A DNA stretch of 6,583 nucleotides. It comes from JBBSDV01 sp038240335. GTDB taxonomy: Bacteria; Chloroflexota; Dehalococcoidia; DSTF01; JACRBR01. Below, one piece after another: positions 1-5,822 of this stretch (the stretch's first letter is position 1; every line of letters starts with the position of its first letter). The position numbers and the translations under genes are program-made. The notes under the pieces are model-generated. The model saw only the letters and a program-made list of their open reading frames with translations. It had not been told where the DNA came from and searched no databases. The stretch is from positions 1 to 6,583 of the forward strand of contig JBBSDV010000169.1 of the NCBI GenBank assembly GCA_038240335.1, in the 5' to 3' direction.

Positions 1-542
1 GCCTCGCGGAGGTTGTTCGCCTTGTCGATCGCCAGCGGGTGATGGAGGCTGGCGACGACCGGCCGGCCGAGCAGCTTCTTCATCGCCAGGATGCCGTACC
101 CCAGTGTCTGGTTGTCGTGGACGAGATCGAACGGCCCCTCGCGCGCCTCGATCTGCCGCAGCTTGCGGTACGCGCGCATCGAGAACGTGAAGAACAGCGA
201 GCCGAGCGAGACGCGCGTCGATGCGAACTCGTAGAAGTTCCATGGATTGAAGAATGCCTGCGGCGCGTCGTCGTACGCATGCTCGTCCCGGCCGTCGAGG
301 AAGGCCCAGAGGCTGTAGCTGTGGATCTTGTGATGGACGACGCCCTCCGCAAGCCGCGGATACGGCCGCCCCGAGATCACGTGTACTTCATGCCCCAGCT
401 TCACCAGCTCGCGCGTGATGTAGTGCAGGTAAACTCCCTGCCCGCCGGAGTACATGTTGCCCTGGTACATGATGAAACAGAGTTTGAGTTTGTAGTTTGT
501 AGTTTGTCGTTTGTAGTTCTTTGCATCCGCCACATTGATCAC
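1..542 (-). CDS. Glycosyltransferase, GT4-like, N-terminal part; runs off left edge; start uncertain
   Basis: The frame encodes the N-terminal Rossmann-type domain of a GT-B glycosyltransferase, which transfers a sugar from an activated donor. The stretch KLCFIMYQGNMYSGGQGVYL is a beta strand followed by the glycine-rich acceptor-side loop. Later come RELVKLGHEVHVISGRPYP and FDLVHDNQTLGYG, typical of family 4 enzymes. The donor-binding C-terminal domain lies beyond the window. The start is a problem. The first ATG (468-470) would remove the beta strand KLCFI, and homologues as I recall them begin just before it. Here that position is occupied by a 7-bp repeat array that reads as open frame (QTTNYKL). 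GTG codons at 531-533 and 540-542 are in frame; the latter overlaps the upstream gene's stop as GTGA, allowing translational coupling, so I give 542 as the outer limit. No start has a clear Shine-Dalgarno sequence. Family call is firm, start is not. Confidence 0.8.
   Translation of the reverse strand, partial: MINVADAKNYKRQTTNYKLKLCFIMYQGNMYSGGQGVYLHYITRELVKLGHEVHVISGRPYPRLAEGVVHHKIHSYSLWAFLDGRDEHAYDDAPQAFFNPWNFYEFASTRVSLGSLFFTFSMRAYRKLRQIEAREGPFDLVHDNQTLGYGILAMKKLLGRPVVASLHHPLAIDKANNLRE
481..521 (+). repeat. Heptamer array L, (TRGTTYG)n, left boundary of S23 cassette
   Basis: Six units in a row read AGTTTG, AGTTTG, TAGTTTG, TAGTTTG, TCGTTTG and TAGTTCT; the first two lack the leading T. The inner edge, 509-521 (GTTTGTAGTTCTT), is a perfect inverted match to 936-948. 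The array overlaps the expected N-terminus of the glycosyltransferase. On the minus strand it reads as CRAACTA repeats with no stop codon in any frame. Confidence 0.9.
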
Positions 543-904
543 GGACGCGCGGCCTTGATCTTAGTAATGAGGGCGGAGAGCATGCGCTCGAGCTCATCGA
601 CCAGTTCGTGCAACGCGTTGTGCCGCGCGGCATCGATGTAACCGAGGTCGCGGGCCAACAGGAGTTGGTACTCTGCCTCTTTCGCTGACCCCATGGCAAT
701 ATGCAGATGACGCAAAAGTTCGGCGTTCGTGTTGAGTCCGCAGCCTTCGACGATGTTCGAAGGCACTGAACTGGAGCAACGTTGTTGTAGCTGACTCGCC
801 AGGCCGTAACGCTCGTGGTGAGGAAAATGCTCCGTAATCTGATACACAGCTAGCGTAAACGCGTGCGCCTTCTCCCAGACTTTGAGCTTCTTATAATCTT
901 GCAT
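539..904 (-). CDS. Four-helix-bundle protein, 23S rRNA intervening-sequence (S23/IVP) family
   Basis: This 121-residue protein has the size and signature of the S23 family (TIGR02436-type). It begins with YKKLKVWEKAHAFTLAVYQIT, followed by FPHHERYGLASQLQQ, then SSSVPSNIVEGCG, and ends with a long helix containing AKEAEYQLLLARDLGYI. It should fold as four antiparallel helices. The family is known from ORFs inside 23S rRNA intervening sequences and is related to the Avd accessory proteins of diversity-generating retroelements; its biochemical role is not settled. No 23S sequence or reverse transcriptase is seen here. The gene is tightly bracketed by inverted heptamer arrays, about 18 bp past its stop and about 32 bp before its start, and sits between two genes of a sugar/methyl-transfer operon. 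ATG 904 gives the canonical N-terminus; no clear Shine-Dalgarno sequence is visible. Its TGA overlaps a GTG in the glycosyltransferase frame. Confidence 0.9.
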   Translation of the reverse strand: MQDYKKLKVWEKAHAFTLAVYQITEHFPHHERYGLASQLQQRCSSSVPSNIVEGCGLNTNAELLRHLHIAMGSAKEAEYQLLLARDLGYIDAARHNALHELVDELERMLSALITKIKAARP

Positions 905-935
905 TCATTCACGATAAAGCGGTGATAGTCGGTGG

Positions 936-978
936 AAGAACTACAAACCACGAACTACAAACGACGAACTACGAACTA
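936..978 (-). repeat. Heptamer array R, inverted relative to array L
   Basis: Read on the minus strand from 978, the units are TAGTTCG, TAGTTCG, TCGTTTG, TAGTTCG, TGGTTTG and TAGTTCT plus T, in unbroken 7-bp register. The inner 13 bp (936-948) mirror 509-521 exactly. The TAG at 969-971 is the stop codon of the methyltransferase-DinB gene, so that gene's final SS and stop are encoded by the array. Confidence 0.9.
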
Positions 979-2405
979 CCCGCCACCTCCACCAGATGTT
1001 CCGCCTGGTAATGATGCGCGGACACCATGAGCAGGTAGAGGCCGCAGGGGACGGTGCCGGCGATGTCGGGCCAGAAGTAATCGGCCGTGTCCACGAGTGC
1101 CTGCGCCGGCAGGCCCTCGGCCGTGGAGATGAGCCTCCCGAAGACCGCGTTCGAGTCCTCGAGTACCGCGGCCCACGTGCGTTCACGCGCCTCGGCCATG
1201 CGGGCGGCGTTGAAGACGTCGACCGATCCGTACCGGCTGATGCCCTCAGGGTAGGCGGCGAGAGACATGATCGCCGGCTCGCGGACGCCGCCCTCGATCT
1301 CGACGAGCGCCGCCGTTACCCAGCGCTCCCACGCCGTGATGTGGCCGAGGATCTCCTTGACGGAGCGGCCGTCGGGCGTGCGCGGCGACGATGCTTCTTC
1401 GCCGCTCAGCTCTTCGACCTCGCGCATCAGGCTGAACCGGCACGAGCGCAAGATCTCGAGCAGACGTTGTTTCTGCTCTTCGCCGTCGAGCTTCAACGCC
1501 ACGCGCATCTCGTCATCGAGCGACAGCGCTTGCGCGTGCGGCTCGCTCGCCGCCGCCGGCAGGCCGGGGTCGATCGCGAACGGCGCCGGCACGGCCCGCA
1601 CAGCGACGGTCGTTCGTTCGTCCGGCGGCGGCACGGGTATGCTCTTGTGGTGGCCATTCGAGCCATCGCGCGCGTGCAGCGGCTTGCGGCTGTAGACGAC
1701 GATGCTCTTCGGCAGGATGCGATTGCCGGCGTCGTCGAGCGCGCTGACGATGCGCGACTGCCGCGCGCGGCCGGAATCGAGGACGTTGCGGAACGCGCGC
1801 GTGATTGGCCCCTGCTTCCCCCAGTCGCTCCAGAAGGCGATGTGGCTCAGCCAGTACACCGTCTCGAGCGAGTGACGATAACGCACGGCGTACGGCTCCA
1901 GCCCCGCGCCGCGGAGCAACCGCACGACGTCGCCACGGCGATAGATGCGGACGTGGCCGCCGACGTGCGTGCGGTAGTTCGTCGAGAGTTTCCAGAAGAC
2001 GTTCTCGGAGTACTGATCCGGAACGCTGACGGCGAGAATGCCGCCCGGCTTCAGCACCCGCACGAGCTCGCGGGCCAGCACCGCGTCGTCGTCGACGTGC
2101 TCCAGCGTCTCGGTACAAATGACGCGGTCGAAGGCGGCGTCTTTGAACGGCAGGCGCTCGCCCGCGGTCTGCAGCCAGTGGACGCGCGCCCGCACCTCGC
2201 CGCGTCGCCGCATGATCTCGAGCAGATAGCGGCCGGACCGAATGTCGTCGCGCGAGATGTCGGCGCCGATGATGTTCGCCGGCGTCTTCGACAATTCGAG
2301 CACGTGCCGGCCCGTGCCGCAGCCGAGATCGATGACGCGATCATCCGCGCCGATGTCGAGGAGCGCCGGATCAATCGACTGGAAGCGGTCGAGAGTCGTC
2401 GCCAT
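969..2405 (-). CDS. SAM-dependent methyltransferase fused to C-terminal DinB-like four-helix domain
   Basis: The protein has 478 residues. Residues about 20-130 are a class I SAM methyltransferase: motif I VIDLGCGTGRH (24-34), acidic strand end GADIS (47-51), AFDRVICTETLEHV (91-104) and VLKPGGILAVSVP (117-129). A GGHVRIYRR stretch (149-157) and SIVVYSRKP complete a core shared with the upstream paralogue. A Pro/Ala-rich linker leads to residues 296-478, which look like a DinB/ClbS-type bundle: GRSVKEILGHITAWERW with His355, and AHHYQAEHL with His464, His465 and His470 as possible metal ligands. The acceptor substrate is unknown. ATG 2405 is chosen because it overlaps the upstream TGA in TGATG and follows a purine-rich GAAGGGAAGG; an in-frame GTG lies one codon earlier. 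The frame continues upstream only as a shadow of the neighbour. The last three residues and stop come from or abut the heptamer array, so the native C-terminus may be altered. Confidence 0.87.
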   Translation of the reverse strand: MATTLDRFQSIDPALLDIGADDRVIDLGCGTGRHVLELSKTPANIIGADISRDDIRSGRYLLEIMRRRGEVRARVHWLQTAGERLPFKDAAFDRVICTETLEHVDDDAVLARELVRVLKPGGILAVSVPDQYSENVFWKLSTNYRTHVGGHVRIYRRGDVVRLLRGAGLEPYAVRYRHSLETVYWLSHIAFWSDWGKQGPITRAFRNVLDSGRARQSRIVSALDDAGNRILPKSIVVYSRKPLHARDGSNGHHKSIPVPPPDERTTVAVRAVPAPFAIDPGLPAAASEPHAQALSLDDEMRVALKLDGEEQKQRLLEILRSCRFSLMREVEELSGEEASSPRTPDGRSVKEILGHITAWERWVTAALVEIEGGVREPAIMSLAAYPEGISRYGSVDVFNAARMAEARERTWAAVLEDSNAVFGRLISTAEGLPAQALVDTADYFWPDIAGTVPCGLYLLMVSAHHYQAEHLVEVAGSS

Positions 2406-3202
2406 CACGCCTTCCCTTCGCTCATCGCCGCCACCGGCGCATGAACCACGCCGCTCGCCGGCCGTGGTGGCTCCTGCCGGGCGCCGCGCTTGTGTCCGTA
2501 GTGGACGAGATCCTTGCCGATCACGAGATTCGCCACCGTCTCGATGTATTCGAGCAGCTTGATCCGCCGGTTGTGGTGGACGTTGATCAGCTTCCAGGCG
2601 AGCCGCACCGGAGGGAAGTTCTCGTTCGGCAGGCCGTGGATGCAGCGCAGAAACCAGTATGCGCTCTGCGAGGAGTGGCGCCGCCGCTCGAACTCGACGT
2701 CGATGCCGCTCTCGACGAGGATCTCGTGCATCTCGCCCGGCCGGTACCAACGGACGTGGCCGCCGGGGGAGTGCCAGTAGTCCCAGCTCAGCGCCCAGTA
2801 CGCGCGCTCCGGCCAGTAGGCAGGCACGCTGACGGCGACGGCCGCGCCCGGCTTCGTCACGCGCACGAACTCGGCGATGCCGCGCCGATCGTCGGGGATG
2901 TGCTCAAAGACCTCGGTGCAGAGCGATTTGTCGAAGGCGCCGTCCTTGAATGGCAGGTTCTCGGCATCGCCGACGATGAAGTCGGCATGACCGGCGACCC
3001 CTCCCTGGCGCTTGAGGTCGTCGTACATGAACTTCGCCGCAACCAGATCGTCGCGCGAGAAATCGAGGCCGACGACGCGCGCCGGATACCGCGCCGCCTC
3101 CAGCGTGTGCCGCCCGCTCCCGCAACCGAGATCGAGCACGCGCTCGCCCGGCTGCAGCCGGAAGTGCCGCTTGAAGTCGATGTTGACGATGTTATCTGGC
3201 AT
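2405..3202 (-). CDS. Class I SAM-dependent methyltransferase
   Basis: This 265-residue, probably cytosolic, protein transfers a methyl group from S-adenosylmethionine to an unknown acceptor. SAM-binding motif I is VLDLGCGSGRH (22-32). Next come GLDFS (45-49), GDAENLPFKDGAFDKSLCTE (78-97), FEHIPDD (99-105) and TKPGAAVAVSVP (116-127), all in the canonical order of the Methyltransf_11 type. The C-terminal half has WHSPGGHVRWYRPGE and GKDLVHYGHKR, matching the paralogue encoded next (GGHVRIYRR, SIVVYSRKP), so the pair arose by duplication. From memory, this family often sits beside GT4 glycosyltransferases of the kind at the left edge. The start ATG 3202 is secure because an in-frame TAA lies 9 bases upstream; no Shine-Dalgarno sequence is obvious. 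The stop overlaps the next start by one base, implying coupled translation. It is the first gene of the visible operon, with a heptamer array about 20 bp upstream. Confidence 0.9.
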   Translation of the reverse strand: MPDNIVNIDFKRHFRLQPGERVLDLGCGSGRHTLEAARYPARVVGLDFSRDDLVAAKFMYDDLKRQGGVAGHADFIVGDAENLPFKDGAFDKSLCTEVFEHIPDDRRGIAEFVRVTKPGAAVAVSVPAYWPERAYWALSWDYWHSPGGHVRWYRPGEMHEILVESGIDVEFERRRHSSQSAYWFLRCIHGLPNENFPPVRLAWKLINVHHNRRIKLLEYIETVANLVIGKDLVHYGHKRGARQEPPRPASGVVHAPVAAMSEGKA

Positions 3203-3221
3203 GAGGGGAGTTTACAGGGTG

Positions 3222-3347
3222 CGGTTTGTAGTTTGTAGTTTGTAGTTTGTAGTTTGTGGTTCGTGGTTCGTGGTTCGTGGTTCGTGATTCGTAGTTTGTC
3301 GTGCGTGGTTCGTAGCTCGTAGCTCGTAACTCGTAGTTTGTGGTTCG
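3222..3347 (+). repeat. Solo heptamer array, 18 units of TRGTTYG
   Basis: Eighteen consecutive 7-bp units run without a single insertion or deletion, beginning CGGTTTG and ending TGGTTCG, with a degenerate unit (TAGTCAG) beyond. Variants cluster: four TAGTTTG in a row, then four TGGTTCG, later two TAGCTCG. Such blocks suggest local unit duplication. The variation falls mainly at positions 2, 3, 5 and 6. The array has the same orientation as array L but there is no S23 gene beside it. It is richer in A+T than its surroundings and fills most of the 5' region of the methyltransferase operon. Confidence 0.92.
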
Positions 3348-3552
3348 TAGTCAGTCGTTGATGCGAACCTTTAAGGTCGGTCGACCGTCCTCGGTCTGTC
3401 GGTCGCCGATCGCTCCGTGCGTGTGTTCCTCATTCGGCGGCGAGCAGGAGTGCAGAGAGCGCAGCGCCGGCATGGAAGGGCCTCGCGTCGCGAGGCGAAG
3501 GGGGTATATCGAAGGCCGTGCGCCACGACCAATCAGTAGTTTCTCTACGGCA
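3348..3552. other. Intergenic spacer with half-repeat and hairpin
   Basis: No gene is supported between the solo array and the cyclase stop. The spacer holds the left half of a dispersed repeat (3419-3467) and a perfect short-loop inverted repeat at 3480-3496 (arms GCCTCGCG/CGCGAGGC, one-base centre). The hairpin has no T-run on either side, so it is not a convincing intrinsic terminator. Confidence 0.6.
3419..3467 (+). repeat. Dispersed repeat, left half only
   Basis: The sequence matches 6473-6520 over about 48 bp with roughly five differences and one indel. The shared blocks are GCGTGTGTTCCTCATTC, CGGCGAGC and TGCAGAGAGCGC. Similarity stops at GCGC, the centre of the palindrome in the complete copy, so only the left half is present here. 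Confidence 0.8.
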
Positions 3553-4926
3553 TCACTCCCGCCAGCGAACCTCGTAGATCCGCATCGCGTCCTCGAAGCC
3601 CTTGAGCACCGTTTCACCGCGGTCCGCGTACACGTAGTTCTTGCCGTCGAGGAGGTGGCGCAGCGGCTCCGGGATGAGGATCTCGCCGGCGCCGGCCATG
3701 GCGGCGATGCGCGATGCGAGGATCACCGTCGAGCCGAAGAGGTCGCCGTCTTCCTCAAGTGGCTCACCAGCGTTGAGCCCAACGCGGACGTGGAGCGGTT
3801 CCGGCCGGGATTCAGTGTGCACAGCAAATGCACGCTGCAGCGCGATCGCGCAGTCCATCGCCTTAGTCACCGATCCGAACGAGGCCATGAATCCGTCGCC
3901 CATCGTCTTCACTTCAGAGCCGGCGTATTCTTTGAGTAGTTCGCGCGTGATCCGCTCGTGCTCGCGCAGGACCTCGCGCCCCTTCGCATCGCCGAGCCGC
4001 CGCATCATCTCCGTGTGGCCGACGATGTCCGTGAAGAGTACGGTGCGGACACCGGATACAGCGGAAGACGCGGCGGCGCCCTTGGTTGGCGCAGCGTCGC
4101 CTTCCGCGAAGAATGCGATCACCGGATCGATCAACGAATCGACGTCGCCCGCCCAGGCGATGTGGTTCGTGCCTTCAAGGGGCACGAGCCGGCCGTTCGG
4201 CAGAAGCATCGCCAGTTTCCGCCCTTCTTCGAACGCAACGGCCTGGTCATCACGCCGGTGCACGACGACCGACGGCATGGTGAGCAGCGCAACCAGGTCG
4301 CGAACGTCCACGTTGAGTATTGCTTCGAAGAGGTTGGCAGCCACGTCGCCGGTCACGGAGATCCGTTGGAAGCGATCGAACTCCGCAACGAACTCCGGCG
4401 TCGCGGTACCGCCACTAAAGGTACCGGCGATCGCGTCCGCAAGTGCTTTCGAGCCCATGCCCCAGTGAGCGCGCACGAGGCCGACCACGGCGGCAAGCAT
4501 TGCCCGTTGCTCCGTCGACATTGCCACGCCGCCGGCCGTCGTGCCGAGGAACGCGATGCGTTCGATGCGCTCCGGATTCGCCGCGGCATAGGCGATCGAC
4601 GGCGGCCCTCCGGACGAATACGCAACCAGGCGGATCCGCGCGGCGCCGATCGTATGGATGACGGCTTCAAGGTCTCGCACATCGTCGGCGTACGTGAAAT
4701 CCGTGCGGTCGCGGTCGGATAAGCCGCAGCCGTGACGATCGTACATCACCAGGGTGTGGTGCTCCGCGAGCCGTGTCGCTAATGCACGGCCACCTTCGGT
4801 TTCGTCGAAGACCTCGAGGTGGCTGACCCACCCTGGTGTGAAGATCAGCGGCGGCCCGTTGCCCATGACACCGTAGGCGGTGCGTGCGCCATCGGAGCGG
4901 GTAGCGTATTTGATATTCATCGGCAT
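3553..4926 (-). CDS. Alpha/beta hydrolase fused to class III adenylate/guanylate cyclase domain
   Basis: The protein has 457 residues. Residues about 4-275 are an alpha/beta hydrolase: an oxyanion-type region FTPGW (29-33), nucleophile elbow AYSSG with Ser104, acid Asp226 or Asp227 in VVHRRDD, and catalytic His255 in GTNHIAW. After an Ala-rich linker, residues about 292-457 are a class III cyclase domain. Its metal-binding aspartates are Asp300 (FTDIVG) and Asp344 (KTMGDGF); Lys340 and Asp395 form a base-selecting pair typical of ATP, pointing to cAMP. The transition-state Arg406 is present, but the usual Asn is Ile402 (VILASR instead of VNLAAR). No membrane segment is seen, so it is probably cytosolic. 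The hydrolase half may sense or process a ligand; that is inference. Tandem ATGs at 4926 and 4920 both give the usual N-terminus (NIKYATRSDG) and neither has a clear Shine-Dalgarno sequence. The gene stands alone, with spacers on both sides. Confidence 0.9.
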   Translation of the reverse strand: MPMNIKYATRSDGARTAYGVMGNGPPLIFTPGWVSHLEVFDETEGGRALATRLAEHHTLVMYDRHGCGLSDRDRTDFTYADDVRDLEAVIHTIGAARIRLVAYSSGGPPSIAYAAANPERIERIAFLGTTAGGVAMSTEQRAMLAAVVGLVRAHWGMGSKALADAIAGTFSGGTATPEFVAEFDRFQRISVTGDVAANLFEAILNVDVRDLVALLTMPSVVVHRRDDQAVAFEEGRKLAMLLPNGRLVPLEGTNHIAWAGDVDSLIDPVIAFFAEGDAAPTKGAAASSAVSGVRTVLFTDIVGHTEMMRRLGDAKGREVLREHERITRELLKEYAGSEVKTMGDGFMASFGSVTKAMDCAIALQRAFAVHTESRPEPLHVRVGLNAGEPLEEDGDLFGSTVILASRIAAMAGAGEILIPEPLRHLLDGKNYVYADRGETVLKGFEDAMRIYEVRWRE

Positions 4927-5207
4927 GGCGCCATTATGCGCGATCCGGCGGCTCGGGCCTACGCGGCTTCGTGGAATACCAGATAACTGCCGGGTTACGG
5001 CTGGGCGTCCCACGCCTGCAGCACAGCGCTCGTTGTGGAGAGGCTTACGAAACAGCTGCTCTACTGCGCGCGCGGAGACTGCGGCTTGAGGGATAGGCTG
5101 GGCTCAGGTTCCGCCTCCGTCGGCCGACCCACCCCGCCGTACCTCCCCATGGCGGGGCGCGATCGCTATCGTACGCCGCGACTCGGCCGAGTCAATACCC
5201 GCCGCCT
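4927..5207. other. Intergenic spacer with palindromes
   Basis: I see no gene here. Structures include a 7-bp inverted repeat CCCCGCC/GGCGGGG (5132-5138 and 5151-5157, 12-base loop), a 10-bp palindrome GTCGGCCGAC (5120-5129) and a perfect 14-bp palindrome GACTCGGCCGAGTC (5180-5193) about 15 bp past the DinB stop. None has a T-run. They may help end the DinB transcript, or be operator sites for the cyclase gene. Confidence 0.4.
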
Positions 5208-5822
5208 CTAGATTGGCAGACGCAGCCCGAGCAGGCTGCGTATCGCCCACGCCTCACCGAGGTGCATGAAGTTGTGACCCGTGGCCACGTGGCCCAGCAC
5301 GAACGCCTTTGACTTGCCCGCCATAAAGCCCCGGAGCCACCCGGCGTTTTCGCTGAACGTACCGTCCGCGAAGGCACGCTCGATCAGCGAGCCGTCGATC
5401 TTTTCATCAAGCGCCGTCGGCCGCATCGCAGCCACCACCTCGCACGTCCTACGGCCGACCGCGGCCCGGTACGCCACCAGGTCGGCGATGTCCACGCTCG
5501 TGCTGAAGTCGGAGACCTCGTCGTCGGTCATGCCGGCGGCGATGTCGTGTACAGACACACGGAGGCGATCGAGCCAACCCTCCGCATCGAGCACCTGGGG
5601 CCGGCCGGCGACCAAGAGGTTTACTCCTGCATCCTCCGAGCGCGCCATATGCCAGATAAGCCAGGCGAGCGAGTTCATTCCCGCCTGCGGGCTACGCCGG
5701 ATCTGATCGTCGTCGAGGCCGCCCACGACGGCGTCGATAATCGAGATGCCGCCCTCCGGCTGGCCGACAGCCAAGGAATGTGTCCGCGCGTGGTCGCGCA
5801 ATAGCAGTTCTGTTGCGTCCAT
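5208..5822 (-). CDS. DinB family four-helix-bundle protein, putative metal-dependent enzyme
   Basis: This 204-residue protein matches the DinB/YfiT-like fold. Helix 1 carries MDATELLLRDHARTH. A helix with MNSLAWLIWHMARSED contains His58, and the last helix, LGHVATGHNFMHLGEAWAIR, holds His178, His183 and His187. One histidine from helix 2 and others from the last helix are the usual metal ligands of the superfamily, whose members include thiol-dependent S-transferases and detoxification proteins. The substrate here is unknown, and it could be annotated only as DinB superfamily. The start ATG 5822 is well supported by AAGGAGA about 8-9 bases upstream; the frame stays open further upstream (to 6035), but that part looks like low-complexity noncoding sequence. 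The gene is monocistronic as far as can be seen. It is not closely similar to the DinB-like domain at the C-terminus of the methyltransferase fusion (969-2405). Confidence 0.88.
   Translation of the reverse strand: MDATELLLRDHARTHSLAVGQPEGGISIIDAVVGGLDDDQIRRSPQAGMNSLAWLIWHMARSEDAGVNLLVAGRPQVLDAEGWLDRLRVSVHDIAAGMTDDEVSDFSTSVDIADLVAYRAAVGRRTCEVVAAMRPTALDEKIDGSLIERAFADGTFSENAGWLRGFMAGKSKAFVLGHVATGHNFMHLGEAWAIRSLLGLRLPI

Larger units (their letters stand above)
481..978 (-). mobile_element. Candidate repeat-bounded S23 cassette (about 500 bp)
   Basis: The unit consists of the S23-type gene plus its two flanking inverted heptamer arrays. The arrays could pair over about 36-40 bp with roughly five mismatches and a 13-bp perfect inner stem. 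The cassette sits exactly between two genes transcribed in the same direction, replacing the stop of one and the expected start of the next, as a recent insertion would. There is no transposase-like catalytic ORF and no visible target duplication, so mobility is inferred from structure only. Confidence 0.45.

Noticed and set aside
39..641. Plus-strand open frame of 200 codons
   Set aside because: It is antisense to the glycosyltransferase and part of the S23 gene, has no recognisable motif, and crosses the heptamer array.
388..699. Minus-strand open frame of 103 codons across the cassette boundary
   Set aside because: It is out of frame with both the S23 protein and the glycosyltransferase. 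It stays open mainly because the CRAACTA array has no stops.
481..978. Diversity-generating retroelement suggested by the Avd-like S23 protein
   Set aside because: No reverse transcriptase, template/variable repeat pair or target gene is present in the window.
481..978. Intervening sequence within a 23S rRNA gene
   Set aside because: The flanks are protein-coding on both sides and no rRNA-like sequence is seen.
996..2444. Long plus-strand open frame (482 codons)
   Set aside because: It is the antisense shadow of the methyltransferase-DinB gene: Arg/Ala/Asp-rich translation without domain motifs, while the minus strand has clear SAM motifs.
2406..2750. N-terminal extension of the methyltransferase-DinB gene to ATG 2750
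   Set aside because: It overlaps the upstream gene in another frame and is Arg/Ala-rich; the TGATG junction and purine-rich site support 2405.
2441..3238. Plus-strand open frame of 265 codons
   Set aside because: It mirrors the minus-strand methyltransferase 2405-3202, and its end runs into the heptamer array.
3222..3347. CRISPR array
   Set aside because: Units are 7 bp, contiguous and without spacers; no cas gene is near.
3340..4722. Several plus-strand open frames opposite the cyclase
   Set aside because: These are shadows of the hydrolase-cyclase gene; their Arg-rich translations lack any family signature.
5132..5157. Intrinsic terminator after the DinB gene
   Set aside because: The CCCCGCC/GGCGGGG hairpin has a 12-base loop and no T-run on either strand.
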